A stretch of DNA of 44,671 bases, taken from NCBI GenBank assembly GCA_023133295.1, contig JAGLWT010000158.1, positions 1 to 44,671 of the forward strand, in the 5' to 3' direction. Origin of the DNA: a bacterium. GTDB lineage: Bacteria > AUK180. Below the pieces are notes generated by a model. That model made no database searches. It worked only from the letters and a program-made list of their open reading frames with translations, and was not told where the DNA came from. Shown in pieces: positions 1 to 8,219 of the stretch (positions within the stretch are counted from its first letter, which is position 1; every line of letters starts with the position of its first letter). The translations under genes and the position numbers were made by a program.

Positions 1-9
1 CAGTGAGGT

Positions 10-54
10 CAACTTTTGAACCTTTGAACCTTGAACGCTTCGGTACTGCGAAGC
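10..54. repeat. GTTCAAGG-type word repeat with a small hairpin
   Basis: Positions 10-36 hold near-tandem words (TTTGAACC, TTTGAACC, TTGAACG). The reverse complement of the same words recurs at about 37557-37589. Directly after it GCTTCG (37-42) pairs with CGAAGC (49-54) around a 6-nt loop, three nucleotides past the stop of the 58-2160 gene, so it could act as a weak terminator, though there is no T-run. Confidence 0.55.
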
Positions 55-57
55 ATA

Positions 58-2160
58 CTACTTTATATGTGCGAATTTCGCCCATGCAGTTTCATGACGG
101 CTTTTTAACAAAATGATATATACACCCGAGGAAAGTCCTCTAAGGTCATATTCAAAGCCATTGGAGCTGCGCTCGATAAGATAGCGTTCGGAATAATGAT
201 CGACTCCGGAAATATCCAATATCTGAATATCATTGATCTCATTGGCCCAATCCACAAAGAAGCTCTTGCGCGTGACAGCGGGATTGGGAAATACCTCAAT
301 AGGGGCCGTCTCGGCAATATAATACGACACAAAGCCGCTTTTCTCCACCGTATTGGTGTCATGATTGCCTGAATCGTCAAATGCCCTTACAATGTAATAA
401 TAATCCTTTCCCCACGGCAGAGCACGATCATAATATTTCAATGCCGTTGTTGTCCCCAGCGGAGAAGAGAAATTCTGCCCCATAGAATATGAGGACCTGT
501 AGATCGAATATGAGACCGTATCGGAATTCTCATCAGCGGCCTGCCAAGTCAGGAGCAATTCCCCTCCGTTCGAAGTAGAGAATACGGCGGTCAATCCATT
601 GAATTCAGGCGCGACAGTGTCTCCGGAAGCAGCGGCGGAAAGTATCACCGTATTCGTGTCGCTGAGTCCGATATTGTCAACCGCTCTGACCGCATAATAA
701 TATGTCTGGCCGATCGGCAATAGCGTATCTGTATAACCGGTGCCGGACGCTACGGCATGGGGTGTGACATAATCGATAGCGATGGAAGTAAGTGCCCTGT
801 AGATACGATAAGAAACCGGCGGCGAATTATCGGAGGCGGCTGACCAGTACAGCTGTATCTCTCCCAGATTTCCATTGGAAGAAGCAGAAGCAAGGCCTGA
901 AAAGACCGGCGGCCGGATATCCGATAACGGCACGGCGGACAATTCGATCAGATTCGCGTCCTCATTCTCATAATAATCCTCGGAGCGCACCACGAAGAAA
1001 TATTCTGTTCCCGGCACAAGGCTTTTTACGGTATAGCTCTCGTTTCTTGTATCATAAGAGGGTGCGGAGAAATTCTGACCGCCGGAAGAGTCAGACATAT
1101 AGATATTATAAGTGATCGGTGTGGAATTATCAGTATCCGAAGCAGAAGCCCATGAAAGTATCAATTCTCCGCCATTTCCAAGGTCGGTAATAGCGTCAAG
1201 TCCGTCAAAGAGAGGCGGATTGACATCATGCGTACAGTGAACATCACAATCATATATTACCTCGGTCAAGTCACCGCCGTTTATGATATACCTGCAGCCG
1301 TCGGTCGTTAAAAATATATTTCCTTCAGCGATAAGGCTCAGGGAATCCTGAAGATAGGAACCTGCCTCATTGTACTCTGTCTGATAAATAACACTATTGA
1401 CATTATCCAGATCTGAAAGTACTTCTCCGTGAGGATGATTATATTTAGAGCCAAGAGATATCACCGAGACCTCGGGGGAGACCGCATTTAAAAATATAGG
1501 GTCCGAACTCGTACGCGACCCATGATGGTTCACCCGGCACACATCGACATCCCCCATGACCGGACCCAATATCTTCTCTACAGAATCCGTGAGGTCTCCG
1601 CCGATATACAGATCGAAATTATGATATTCTATCAATACGCCCAGCGAGAGGCCGTTCTCGTCCAAAGAATCCGGATCCACTGAATTTCCTCCCATTACCT
1701 CGCCGTTGGCGCATACAAATGTCATCGTAACACCGTCCTCAAAATCAATGATATCGCCTAAAACGGCGGTCTTCCTTCCTGCTGTGGTGCTGGACGCCGC
1801 ACTTTGCCAGGAGCTTGGGACCGAATTGCTGTCGGCGTACTGAGTATTTCCCCTGTCATAACATCCGCCGGTCACATTATACCCGCCGGATATCAATTCA
1901 TCCAATCCACCGTAATGATCCGAATGATAATGCGACAGGACAATATAGTCGATTGAACCGAAATGTCCATTTTCCTGCAGAATGGACGCGAGCGTACTCT
2001 GATGCCCGCTATTACAGTCGAGCACCACCGTCTTCCCTGACGGGGTTATGACGACCGTTCCGTCGCCCTGTCCTACATCAGCGAAGTAGACCTTCAGCTC
2101 TTCCGCGCCGAGAAAGAGCAAGGCAAGAATAAGGATGAGAAAAACAGTTATTCGTTTCAT
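58..2160 (-). CDS. Secreted ComEC-like metallo-beta-lactamase hydrolase with three FN3 domains and a C-terminal sorting domain
   Basis: The 700-residue product starts with a signal peptide (about 1-19). A metallo-beta-lactamase fold like the C-terminal domain of ComEC follows (about 20-310), with VGQGDG near residue 29 and the metal motif SHYHSDH (H77, H79, D81, H82). Three fibronectin type III-like domains lie at roughly 317-415, 416-515 and 516-620. The last ~80 residues (VFPNPAV ... ILDISG ... LSSGVYIILLKS) form a type IX secretion/FlgD-like sorting domain. It is probably exported and surface-attached or released; the substrate may be a phosphodiester or nucleic acid, but this is inferred only from the ComEC resemblance. 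It is last in a minus-strand run with the two genes upstream (32-nt gap). Confidence 0.88.
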   Translation of the reverse strand: MKRITVFLILILALLFLGAEELKVYFADVGQGDGTVVITPSGKTVVLDCNSGHQSTLASILQENGHFGSIDYIVLSHYHSDHYGGLDELISGGYNVTGGCYDRGNTQYADSNSVPSSWQSAASSTTAGRKTAVLGDIIDFEDGVTMTFVCANGEVMGGNSVDPDSLDENGLSLGVLIEYHNFDLYIGGDLTDSVEKILGPVMGDVDVCRVNHHGSRTSSDPIFLNAVSPEVSVISLGSKYNHPHGEVLSDLDNVNSVIYQTEYNEAGSYLQDSLSLIAEGNIFLTTDGCRYIINGGDLTEVIYDCDVHCTHDVNPPLFDGLDAITDLGNGGELILSWASASDTDNSTPITYNIYMSDSSGGQNFSAPSYDTRNESYTVKSLVPGTEYFFVVRSEDYYENEDANLIELSAVPLSDIRPPVFSGLASASSNGNLGEIQLYWSAASDNSPPVSYRIYRALTSIAIDYVTPHAVASGTGYTDTLLPIGQTYYYAVRAVDNIGLSDTNTVILSAAASGDTVAPEFNGLTAVFSTSNGGELLLTWQAADENSDTVSYSIYRSSYSMGQNFSSPLGTTTALKYYDRALPWGKDYYYIVRAFDDSGNHDTNTVEKSGFVSYYIAETAPIEVFPNPAVTRKSFFVDWANEINDIQILDISGVDHYSERYLIERSSNGFEYDLRGLSSGVYIILLKSRHETAWAKFAHIK

Positions 2161-2192
2161 TTGCTGTCAATATATTGCAATATCTATGCCCT

Positions 2193-2846
2193 TTAATCGT
2201 TCAATTGAAGAAAGAGAGCATCTGTGGAATATTTTAATTCCCAATAGGCATCATCTTCTCTTTTGTACTGAGATGCCGCGGAGAAGTAAACCTTTTCAAA
2301 AACAAAGAGTTTTTCAAAGTTCTTGGCGAGATACTTAATCCTTTTCAAGTCCTCATGAAAGAGCAGTTCCTCGATAACACTGCCGTTATCGTCAGTCGAA
2401 CGGACCGCAGTCAGTTGGAATATCGGCTTCAGCCCGATTATCTCAAGCCCCTCCTTGAAGTCAATGAACAAGCCCTCCACCATGAAGCGCTCGCCTTTGA
2501 ATTTTCTGTGAAAAGAAGGAATATTTTTATCCTTTGAATAGTGATTGTAAACAAAACCCCCGGGGATCGGGGTGATCTTAAGGGTCGCTACCGGAAATTT
2601 TCTGGATAATATCCGATATTTCAACAGTGTCGTACACAGGCCGGCGATAACAAAGAGGATCAGCAGGATCAATAAGGAGGAGGTCGCCCTGACCAGGCCT
2701 TTTAAGTAATGTTTCTTTTTAAAACCGGAGATAGCGGTCATCAGAGAGAGGGCGAAAAGCCCGGCCAATACAAGCACAACCGGCAGGATGAATTTGAATT
2801 GTGCGAACATTTGCCCGGTTTCATTTAAAAATGTCATAATTTCCAT
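2193..2846 (-). CDS. Two-TM membrane protein of unknown function
   Basis: The reading frame is open from 2939, but the first part lies inside the upstream peptidase gene. ATG at 2846 or 2837 is the more likely start (the GGGATGG preceding 2837 could be a ribosome site), giving about 215 residues that overlap the upstream gene by under 30 nt. Two hydrophobic segments (FILPVVLVLAGLFALSL and LLILLILFVIAGLCTTLL) precede a soluble domain with motifs FPVATLKITP and FMVEGLFIDFKEGLEIIGL. That pattern recalls small proteins often loosely labelled multidrug transporter, but I do not recognise a defined family. Overlap with the peptidase gene suggests co-transcription. Confidence 0.7.
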   Translation of the reverse strand: MEIMTFLNETGQMFAQFKFILPVVLVLAGLFALSLMTAISGFKKKHYLKGLVRATSSLLILLILFVIAGLCTTLLKYRILSRKFPVATLKITPIPGGFVYNHYSKDKNIPSFHRKFKGERFMVEGLFIDFKEGLEIIGLKPIFQLTAVRSTDDNGSVIEELLFHEDLKRIKYLAKNFEKLFVFEKVYFSAASQYKREDDAYWELKYSTDALFLQLND

Positions 2847-3717
2847 CCCGTATATATGCCCAGGACATATGCGCGCTATTATGTCCCCAGACAGGCTCCC
2901 CGTCTTTGTCAAGGCCGATAAACCCGATATCAAGATCACGAATATCGCTCCTGGCCAAAAATCCCTGCAAGGAAGCCTTCAGGCCTTCTGCTTCTATCCC
3001 TCTATATATCTCATAACTTGAAACATGGCGCATTATTTTCTCTCCATGGCCGGTAGCGGCGACAGCGCCCGACGGGCCGGCGTAAAAACCGCTTCCCAGT
3101 ACGGGAGTGTCTCCGATCCTACCCGGAAGACGGCCGCGCATGCCGCCGGTGGAAAGCCCCACCGCGAAGGCGCCGGTATCATCCATGGCAACACAGCCCA
3201 CCGTATCCGAAAGGTCTCTGAATGGCCTTAACTTCGTGTAATACTCTTTCTCATCCGAAGCGGCTTTGCCGGATATGATCTTCAGAAGTTTTTTATGTTT
3301 AATTATTTCTTTTTCCGTTCGCAGATCCTCCGGTTTCATCCCCCATCTTCGGGCAAGTGCGTCCGCTCCCGCCCCGACTATTAGCAGATGATCCGTCTCT
3401 TCCATGATCTTTATCGCGAGTTCGATCGGATGCCGCAAAGAAGAAACATTGCTACATGCGCCGGAATTCCCGTTTGACAGCATTATTGACGCGTCCACCG
3501 AAATATCACCCTTAAGGTCAAGATAGCTTCCGTATCCCGAATCGAATGCCGGATCGTCTTCGAGTATCAGGATGGCGGTTTTCACCGCATTTTGAGCGCT
3601 TGCGCCGTTTTCCAGGGCTTCCCATCCTGCCCTGACCGCATGCTCGACACCCTTTTTGTGAGCGGGCAGGTCCTTGATATATCCCGCGCCGCCGTGAACA
3701 ATAATGGATCTTTTCAT
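2821..3717 (-). CDS. Isoaspartyl peptidase / plant-type L-asparaginase (Ntn hydrolase)
   Basis: The 298 residues cover the Asparaginase_2 family, which autocleaves into alpha and beta subunits and hydrolyses isoaspartyl dipeptides or asparagine. The N-terminal IIVHGGAG is the family signature. The expected nucleophile is T172 in DTVGCVAMD, the start of the beta subunit, followed by GLSTGGMRGRLPGRIGD and the ATGHGE motif that form the substrate pocket. There is no signal peptide, so a cytoplasmic role in isoaspartyl-peptide turnover is likely. An extended -10 promoter lies just upstream, divergent from the phosphate-transport operon. First gene of the run ending at 58. Confidence 0.92.
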   Translation of the reverse strand: MKRSIIVHGGAGYIKDLPAHKKGVEHAVRAGWEALENGASAQNAVKTAILILEDDPAFDSGYGSYLDLKGDISVDASIMLSNGNSGACSNVSSLRHPIELAIKIMEETDHLLIVGAGADALARRWGMKPEDLRTEKEIIKHKKLLKIISGKAASDEKEYYTKLRPFRDLSDTVGCVAMDDTGAFAVGLSTGGMRGRLPGRIGDTPVLGSGFYAGPSGAVAATGHGEKIMRHVSSYEIYRGIEAEGLKASLQGFLARSDIRDLDIGFIGLDKDGEPVWGHNSAHMSWAYIRDGNYDIFK

Positions 3718-3734
3718 TTACACCTTCGTACGGT

Positions 3735-3743
3735 ATTATACCA
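3735..3743 (-). promoter_or_regulatory. Extended -10 promoter of the isoaspartyl peptidase operon
   Basis: The minus strand reads TGGTATAAT, a perfect extended -10 (TGnTATAAT). No good -35 is seen (TTTATT at the right distance). Transcription would start near 3728, leaving a leader with GAAGG before the ATG at 3717. Confidence 0.6.
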
Positions 3744-3768
3744 TATGCTGCAATTTGAATAAAGGTCC

Positions 3769-3796
3769 TTGACTTAAACGGTATAGATGGTAAAAT
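3769..3796 (+). promoter_or_regulatory. Sigma-70 promoter of the DUF47-pit operon
   Basis: TTGACT (3769-3774) and TAAAAT (3791-3796) are separated by 16 nt. Transcription from about 3803 excludes the in-frame ATG at 3787 and supports the ATG at 3826, which has ACGAGGA just upstream. Confidence 0.75.
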
Positions 3797-3825
3797 ATTT
3801 CAGCAAACTTTTAACGAGGATTATT

Positions 3826-4485
3826 ATGTGGGGATTTTTCCAGCTTTTTAAAGAGAGTCCGATGGGACTTATCAGGGAACATTTTGATGTGGTGAAGAAG
3901 ACTTTTGACACACTTGAAGTAAATTTTACATCCTGGAAAGCCGGGAATGGAGTTGCGCTGGATGATATAGATAAGCTTGAACACGACGCGGACCGGCTCA
4001 AAGGCAGAGTGAATCTGATAGTGACCACATCCCTGATGTCATCAATGAGAAAAGAAGATATTCTTTCTCTCATCAAGATACAGGACTCCATTGCGGACGC
4101 CGCGGAAGATGTTATCAAATTTCTGGATTTCAAGAACTTCAAGCCGGGAGAACAGGAGATGGCAATACTGGACAGCATTCTCTCCACAAGCCGGCAAGCA
4201 CTGGATCATTATGATTCTCTTCTTCTTGAATTTATTCGGTTCCAGAAAGCTAATCGTGCCCCTCGATATAAAAGAAGCATACCGGATGAAATAAAAAAGA
4301 TCGCCCGCTGCGAAAAAATCGTGGACGAATTGCAGCATCAATTCGGCAAGTTGATATTTAATGCCGAAGATCGATTATCCCCCGTTGAAATAATGTTTTT
4401 GTCCAAATTAGTGACCATCATGAACAGGATCACCGACAGCCTTGAAAACGGGGCCGACAGAATCAAAAGAATGATCGCAAAATAG
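3826..4485 (+). CDS. PhoU-like DUF47 family protein, accessory to the Pit phosphate transporter
   Basis: Alpha-helical protein of about 219 residues in the DUF47/TIGR00153 family, distant relatives of PhoU that are usually encoded next to Pit permeases and modulate phosphate uptake. Typical features are the N-terminal FQLFKESPMGLIREHFDVV and the helical repeats with DIDKLEHDADRLKGRV and EDILSLIKIQDSIADAAED. The start is set at 3826 rather than 3787 because the promoter -10 lies between them and a ribosome site (ACGAGGA, 3814-3820) precedes 3826. The gene is 10 nt upstream of the permease, so the two are surely co-transcribed. Confidence 0.9.
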   Translation: MWGFFQLFKESPMGLIREHFDVVKKTFDTLEVNFTSWKAGNGVALDDIDKLEHDADRLKGRVNLIVTTSLMSSMRKEDILSLIKIQDSIADAAEDVIKFLDFKNFKPGEQEMAILDSILSTSRQALDHYDSLLLEFIRFQKANRAPRYKRSIPDEIKKIARCEKIVDELQHQFGKLIFNAEDRLSPVEIMFLSKLVTIMNRITDSLENGADRIKRMIAK

Positions 4486-4495
4486 AAAAAACGAC

Positions 4496-5710
4496 ATGAC
4501 TATTCTTATAATTTTAGTGGGATTCTACATAGCTTGGAACATCGGAGCGAACGATGTAGGAAACAATATGGGGACCTCTGTCTCCGCCGGATCTATTTCA
4601 TATAAGAACGCTGTCATACTTGCAGTAGTATTTGAATTTCTCGGAGCCCTACTGGTAGGCGGACATGTGGTCAAGACCATTAAGGGAAATATCGTGGATT
4701 TTTCATTTTTTCAAAGCTCCCCCGAGATATTTGTCTATGGGATGTTCGCCGTTATTATCGCGGCCGGCATATGGATCACCCTCGCGACCCTGCTGAAATT
4801 ACCTATTTCCACAACTCACGCGATCATCGGGGCCATGTTAGGATTCGGCCTTGCGGCATATGGGGCCAAGGCGATACATTGGGGATTCGTCGGCATAATC
4901 ACGCTCTCGTGGATCTTTTCCCCGATCATCGGAGCGATAATAAGTTTTATCATTTTCAATATCTTCAAATACTTCATCTATAATCATGATGAACCCTTTT
5001 ACCGCTTTAAGCGCATCGCGCCGGTCTTTGTATTCATCGTCGGATTTGTGCTTACGCTGGCAACTATCTACAAGGGTTTGAAAAACCTTAAACTAGATCT
5101 GGGCTTTGTGCCGGCATTGATCATTTCAATATTGATAGGGGTGATCGCCATGGCTGTTTCGATCTTCTATCTGTACAAGAAAGAACCCTCTGAAGATCAG
5201 GTGGAAGATGTCGAGAGCTTCTCAAAGATCCTTCATGTGATCTCCGCGTCTTACGAATGCTTTGCCCATGGAGCAAATGATGTCGCGAATGCGATCGGGC
5301 CGATAGCGGCTATAATTACGATAACAGCCACCGGGACCCTCACAGCGAGCGCCGATGTACCTTTATGGCTGCTCCTTCTCGGTTCATTCGGAATGGTCGT
5401 GGGTATCGTTACAATGGGTCATCGGGTCATGGAAACCATCGGCAAGCGAATAACGGAAATAACTCCCTCCAGGGGTTTTGCCGCCGAATTTTCAGCAGCA
5501 ACAACGGTCCTCCTGGGGTCACGATTAGGTATACCGCTATCCTCCACGCATATTTCCGTTGGAGCGGTTACCGGTGTGGGGCTGGCAAGGGGCATCGGAT
5601 CCATCAATCTCAAGGTACTCGGGGCCATCTTTCTTTCCTGGTTCCTGACAGTACCACTGGCAGCATTGCTCTGTGCCGGAATATTTCATTTGATAAAATT
5701 CTTTGCTTAG
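4496..5710 (+). CDS. pit: Inorganic phosphate transporter, Pit family
   Basis: A 404-residue polytopic inner-membrane protein of the PiT (TC 2.A.20) family, which takes up metal-phosphate with protons or sodium. The duplicated family signature is present twice: GANDVGNNMG at residues 17-26 and GANDVANAIG near residue 259. Each half also carries the threonine-rich LPISTTHAIIGA or IPLSSTHISVGA loop. About ten hydrophobic segments can be counted, and the length is normal for compact bacterial Pit proteins. It follows the DUF47 gene by 10 nt, the usual pair for low-affinity phosphate import. No terminator was recognised downstream; the spacer is full of repeats. Confidence 0.95.
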   Translation: MTILIILVGFYIAWNIGANDVGNNMGTSVSAGSISYKNAVILAVVFEFLGALLVGGHVVKTIKGNIVDFSFFQSSPEIFVYGMFAVIIAAGIWITLATLLKLPISTTHAIIGAMLGFGLAAYGAKAIHWGFVGIITLSWIFSPIIGAIISFIIFNIFKYFIYNHDEPFYRFKRIAPVFVFIVGFVLTLATIYKGLKNLKLDLGFVPALIISILIGVIAMAVSIFYLYKKEPSEDQVEDVESFSKILHVISASYECFAHGANDVANAIGPIAAIITITATGTLTASADVPLWLLLLGSFGMVVGIVTMGHRVMETIGKRITEITPSRGFAAEFSAATTVLLGSRLGIPLSSTHISVGAVTGVGLARGIGSINLKVLGAIFLSWFLTVPLAALLCAGIFHLIKFFA

Positions 5711-5746
5711 TGATAAAAACAGTACGAGGTGCGAGGTACGATGTAC

Positions 5747-5855
5747 AAAGTGGAAAAAGAAACTCAGCCGTAACCGGAAAAACACTATTTCGATTAGCCC
5801 ATTAGAATATTCCGTAAACAAAGTAGAACGCTGGAGCGAAGTAAGATATGGGACA
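5747..5855 (-). repeat. Dispersed 109-bp repeat, copy 1
   Basis: Read on the minus strand, this segment begins TGTCCCATATCTTACTTCGC and ends in a T-rich stretch. It aligns over its whole length with 37694-37802, and its 3' part with 6074-6146. The best conserved blocks are the first ~35 bp and the GGTTACGG-plus-T-rich end. It does not code for anything in a consistent frame. Confidence 0.75.
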
Positions 5856-5867
5856 GGCTTCGCAGAG

Positions 5868-5965
5868 CACAGGTGCACAAGTGACAAGAGCACAAGTGGG
5901 GAAATGAAGAAGAGGAGAATGTCATCCAGAGGGAGCTTGCGACCGTGGGATCCAGTTTTATTTCA
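5868..5965. repeat. ACAAGTG words and a GTCATCC...GGATC repeat
   Basis: Positions 5868-5903 carry the words GCACAAGTGACAAGAGCACA found in at least five other spacers here. Positions 5919-5965 (GTCATCCAGAGGGAGC ... GGGATCCAG) resemble the dispersed CTTCAGAATGACAG-type element seen inverted or diverged at 12247-12282, 37452-37490 and 37605-37645. No gene is supported here. Confidence 0.6.
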
Positions 5966-6007
5966 TCCTGGTTACCACTTTACGCCTCACACTTCAGACT
6001 GCATTTA

Positions 6008-6073
6008 TTGTTGGAATTGCCTCAAACCTAAGCATTCCATTGTCACCGTATTTATGAATCAGAACACTAAATT
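6008..6073 (+). pseudogene. Duplicated 5' end of the PHP phosphoesterase gene
   Basis: These 66 nt align without gaps to 44606-44671 (minus strand), with about 58 identities: 46 nt of upstream DNA, the ATG (6054-6056) and the first six or seven codons (MNQNT). Homology stops where the second copy of the 109-bp repeat begins (6074). It looks like a detached promoter and start fragment with no downstream gene. Confidence 0.75.
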
Positions 6074-6146
6074 TGCTACGGGTAAATTAATGATAAATAC
6101 GAAATATTGATTTTTCGGTTACGGATGTGCTTTTTTTTTCTTCACC
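6074..6146 (+). repeat. Dispersed 109-bp repeat, copy 2 (5'-truncated)
   Basis: Matches the last ~73 bp of the copy at 37694-37802 at roughly 90 percent, including CGGGTAAATTA, GATAAATACGAAAT and TTACGGATGTG followed by a T-rich end. It lacks the first ~35 bp of the element and abuts the duplicated PHP gene start. A run of CCTCTAACCTC-type words follows to 6174, just before the end of waaA. Confidence 0.75.
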
Positions 6147-6192
6147 AACCTCCAACCTCTAGCCTCTAACCTCATTTTATGGATCAGAGCAC

Positions 6193-7344
6193 TTACACCG
6201 AAAATAGCTTCGAAAGGGCCGCTTCAGCCGGAGAAAGTTCCTCCAAGGCTTTTGAATAATTGTCGCGGGGAATCGGCGTATCAGAGAATTTTTCTTCTGT
6301 AAAATCACTCACAATATTCAGGATTCCTTGTTTCTTCAATATTGAAACCTCAGACCTGAAATTACCGTATTCCGGACCCATGAGCACCTTTGACCCAAAA
6401 CTTGCGGGCTCCACGGGGTTATGCCCGCCCACCTCTTGCTTAAAGCTACCGCCTATGAAAGTGATATAAGATCTCGGATAGAGATCGTTGAGACGGCCCA
6501 TTGTGGTAACAATATAAAGTTTGGATGAGGACAAATCCTCCGGAGTGCTGAATATCTCCGGAGAAAAAGTAGCGAATCTCTTAAAAACTTCCTGACAGCG
6601 GCCTATATGACGGGGCGCGATAATAATGATCTTCCCTTCAAGAAATTCTTTGGAAAGAAAGCGCGAGATCATTTCCTCGTCTGATAGATGTGTCGAGGCA
6701 AACAATATCACATCACGCCGAAGATCTTTTTTACTCAAACACAGGCCGGTGTATTTCGTATTTCCTATAACAGAAGTTCTTATCTGTAATTTCTCCGCCT
6801 TTGCTTGCTCATATAAATCTTTTGTAAAGGAAGCGTTAAGGAAGTTGAAAAGACGACGGTAGAAAAAGGAGGCCATCTGATAATATCTCATTTTCTTCTC
6901 TGAAAAACGAAGATTGAAGATACGCTGTTTCTTTCCCAGTAAATAAGCGAGAAAAATGAGATTAGGGTTTAATTCGCTTTCGGTATAATAGAATTCCTTG
7001 AATCTTGACGCAAGGATCAATGAAAGTGGCAGCAGGTCCCAGGGCATAAATAGGGCCTCAACTCCATTGCCTCGCAATTTCTTCAATCCCGTAGATGTGT
7101 TCACGCTGAATACCGGCTCATTGAACCGATCTTTTAATGGTAATGTCCCTGAATGCTCACCGACCGAAGCGCCGTGCACCAGCGTACTGCCGGTCTGCCG
7201 GGGTATGGAAAATCTATTAAAATAGTCCCGGGTGCGGGAATTGAAAAGAAAGATACAGCAGAGGGGAAAAGAAATTAGAAAAAATACAAATAGTGCAAAA
7301 TTATACAGGATCAGCGTGAGCGCGAAAAATAAAATATTGATCAA
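6193..7344 (-). CDS. waaA: 3-deoxy-D-manno-octulosonic acid (Kdo) transferase
   Basis: Inner-membrane GT30 glycosyltransferase that adds Kdo to lipid A precursor, so the organism makes LPS. The 383 residues are a little short for the family (about 420). Family marks visible in order: an N-terminal membrane anchor (about 1-32), HGASVGE with the presumed catalytic Glu, TESELNPN (usually ETELWPN), GNTKY, APRH, and GGSFKQEVGGHNPVEP in the CMP-Kdo binding domain. The start codon is TTG with no strong ribosome site; no better downstream start is seen. It stands alone between two repeat-rich spacers. Confidence 0.93.
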   Translation of the reverse strand: MINILFFALTLILYNFALFVFFLISFPLCCIFLFNSRTRDYFNRFSIPRQTGSTLVHGASVGEHSGTLPLKDRFNEPVFSVNTSTGLKKLRGNGVEALFMPWDLLPLSLILASRFKEFYYTESELNPNLIFLAYLLGKKQRIFNLRFSEKKMRYYQMASFFYRRLFNFLNASFTKDLYEQAKAEKLQIRTSVIGNTKYTGLCLSKKDLRRDVILFASTHLSDEEMISRFLSKEFLEGKIIIIAPRHIGRCQEVFKRFATFSPEIFSTPEDLSSSKLYIVTTMGRLNDLYPRSYITFIGGSFKQEVGGHNPVEPASFGSKVLMGPEYGNFRSEVSILKKQGILNIVSDFTEEKFSDTPIPRDNYSKALEELSPAEAALSKLFSV

Positions 7345-7355
7345 AACTTGACTCT

Positions 7356-7384
7356 AGTGTACTGTTTCATAAATAACTTGACAA
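7356..7384 (-). promoter_or_regulatory. Possible waaA promoter
   Basis: On the minus strand TTGTCA and TACACT are separated by 17 nt. Transcription would start only about 5 nt before the TTG start codon of waaA. The -10 is a weak match. Confidence 0.35.
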
Positions 7385-7391
7385 TGGGTGA

Positions 7392-7623
7392 TAGGAGCAC
7401 AAGTGACAAGAGCACAAGTTGAGAAAAATTATCCGGAATAAAAAACTTTTTGTGCTCTATCTTATAATTGTCAATTGTCAATTGTCCATTGTCCATTTCT
7501 CTTATTAACCTCTGCACTTGTCGCTTGTGCTCTGCGTAGCGTTACTCTTCATTGTATTTTCCCACTTCACACTTCACACTTTCTTTTGCAATTGTCAATT
7601 GTCAATTGTCAATTGTCAATTTC
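7392..7623. repeat. Cluster of short word repeats (ACAAGTG, AATTGTC, CACTTCACACTTC)
   Basis: The spacer between waaA and lemA holds ACAAGTG words (7396-7420), tandem AATTGTC words at 7466-7496 and again at 7590-7622, a GCACTTGTCGCTTGTGC stretch (7514-7530) and CACTTCACACTTCACAC (7563-7579). No gene is supported. Confidence 0.7.
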
Positions 7624-7634
7624 TCTAAAGGCTT

Positions 7635-8219
7635 CTATTTATCAAACACTACCTTGGGTACCTCTTTGGCCGCTTCGGGAGCTTTGAAATAATCCTCCTT
7701 GATCTGAAAATTGAAGAATCGTGCGATCATGACTCCGGGAAAGGTGCGTACTGAAATATTATACTTTTCTAGCGAGCCATTGTATCTTTTTCTTGCCACC
7801 GCGATACGGTTCTCGGTGCCTGAAAGCTCATCCATCAGATTCAAAAAAGTTTCATTGGCCTTCAGATCGGGATAGTTCTCCGCGATCGCAAAAAGCCGGC
7901 CTAATGCGCTTTGCAATTGTCCGTTGGCCTGGATTTTCTCGCCCATGGACTTTGCGGTGATCATCATCTGTCTGGCATCCGCGATGCTGACAAAGATCTC
8001 CTTCTCATGCTCCATATACCCTTTGACCGTGCTTATGAGATTAGGGATCAGATCGGCGCGGCGCTGAAGCTGATTATCTATCTCTGAAACGGTTTTATTC
8101 ACTGACTCATCCAAGGAAACTATTTTATTGTAAATGCCTGCGACCCAAAGAACTCCCAGAAGCACAATAACGATCAAGACGATGATCACCCAAAGCGCAT
8201 TACCCTTTCTTGTTTTCAT
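7635..8219 (-). CDS. lemA: LemA family protein
   Basis: A 194-residue protein with one N-terminal transmembrane helix (about 10-30) and a soluble helical domain. The hallmark NQLQRRADLIPNLISTVKGY block lies near residues 48-67, followed by the helical IADARQMM and NETFLNLMDELSGTENRIAVARKRYN segments. LemA proteins are envelope proteins of unclear biochemistry, very often encoded with TPM-domain proteins, as here. It overlaps the upstream nucleotidyltransferase-fold gene by 4 nt and is last in the five-gene minus-strand operon. Confidence 0.93.
   Translation of the reverse strand: MKTRKGNALWVIIVLIVIVLLGVLWVAGIYNKIVSLDESVNKTVSEIDNQLQRRADLIPNLISTVKGYMEHEKEIFVSIADARQMMITAKSMGEKIQANGQLQSALGRLFAIAENYPDLKANETFLNLMDELSGTENRIAVARKRYNGSLEKYNISVRTFPGVMIARFFNFQIKEDYFKAPEAAKEVPKVVFDK

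Noticed and set aside
3787..3825. Upstream start for the DUF47 gene
   Set aside because: It lies upstream of the predicted -10 and would not be in the transcript; the start at 3826 has a ribosome site.
5703..6110. Plus-strand frame of 135 codons after pit
   Set aside because: It runs through two repeat copies and the PHP start fragment; no independent coding evidence.
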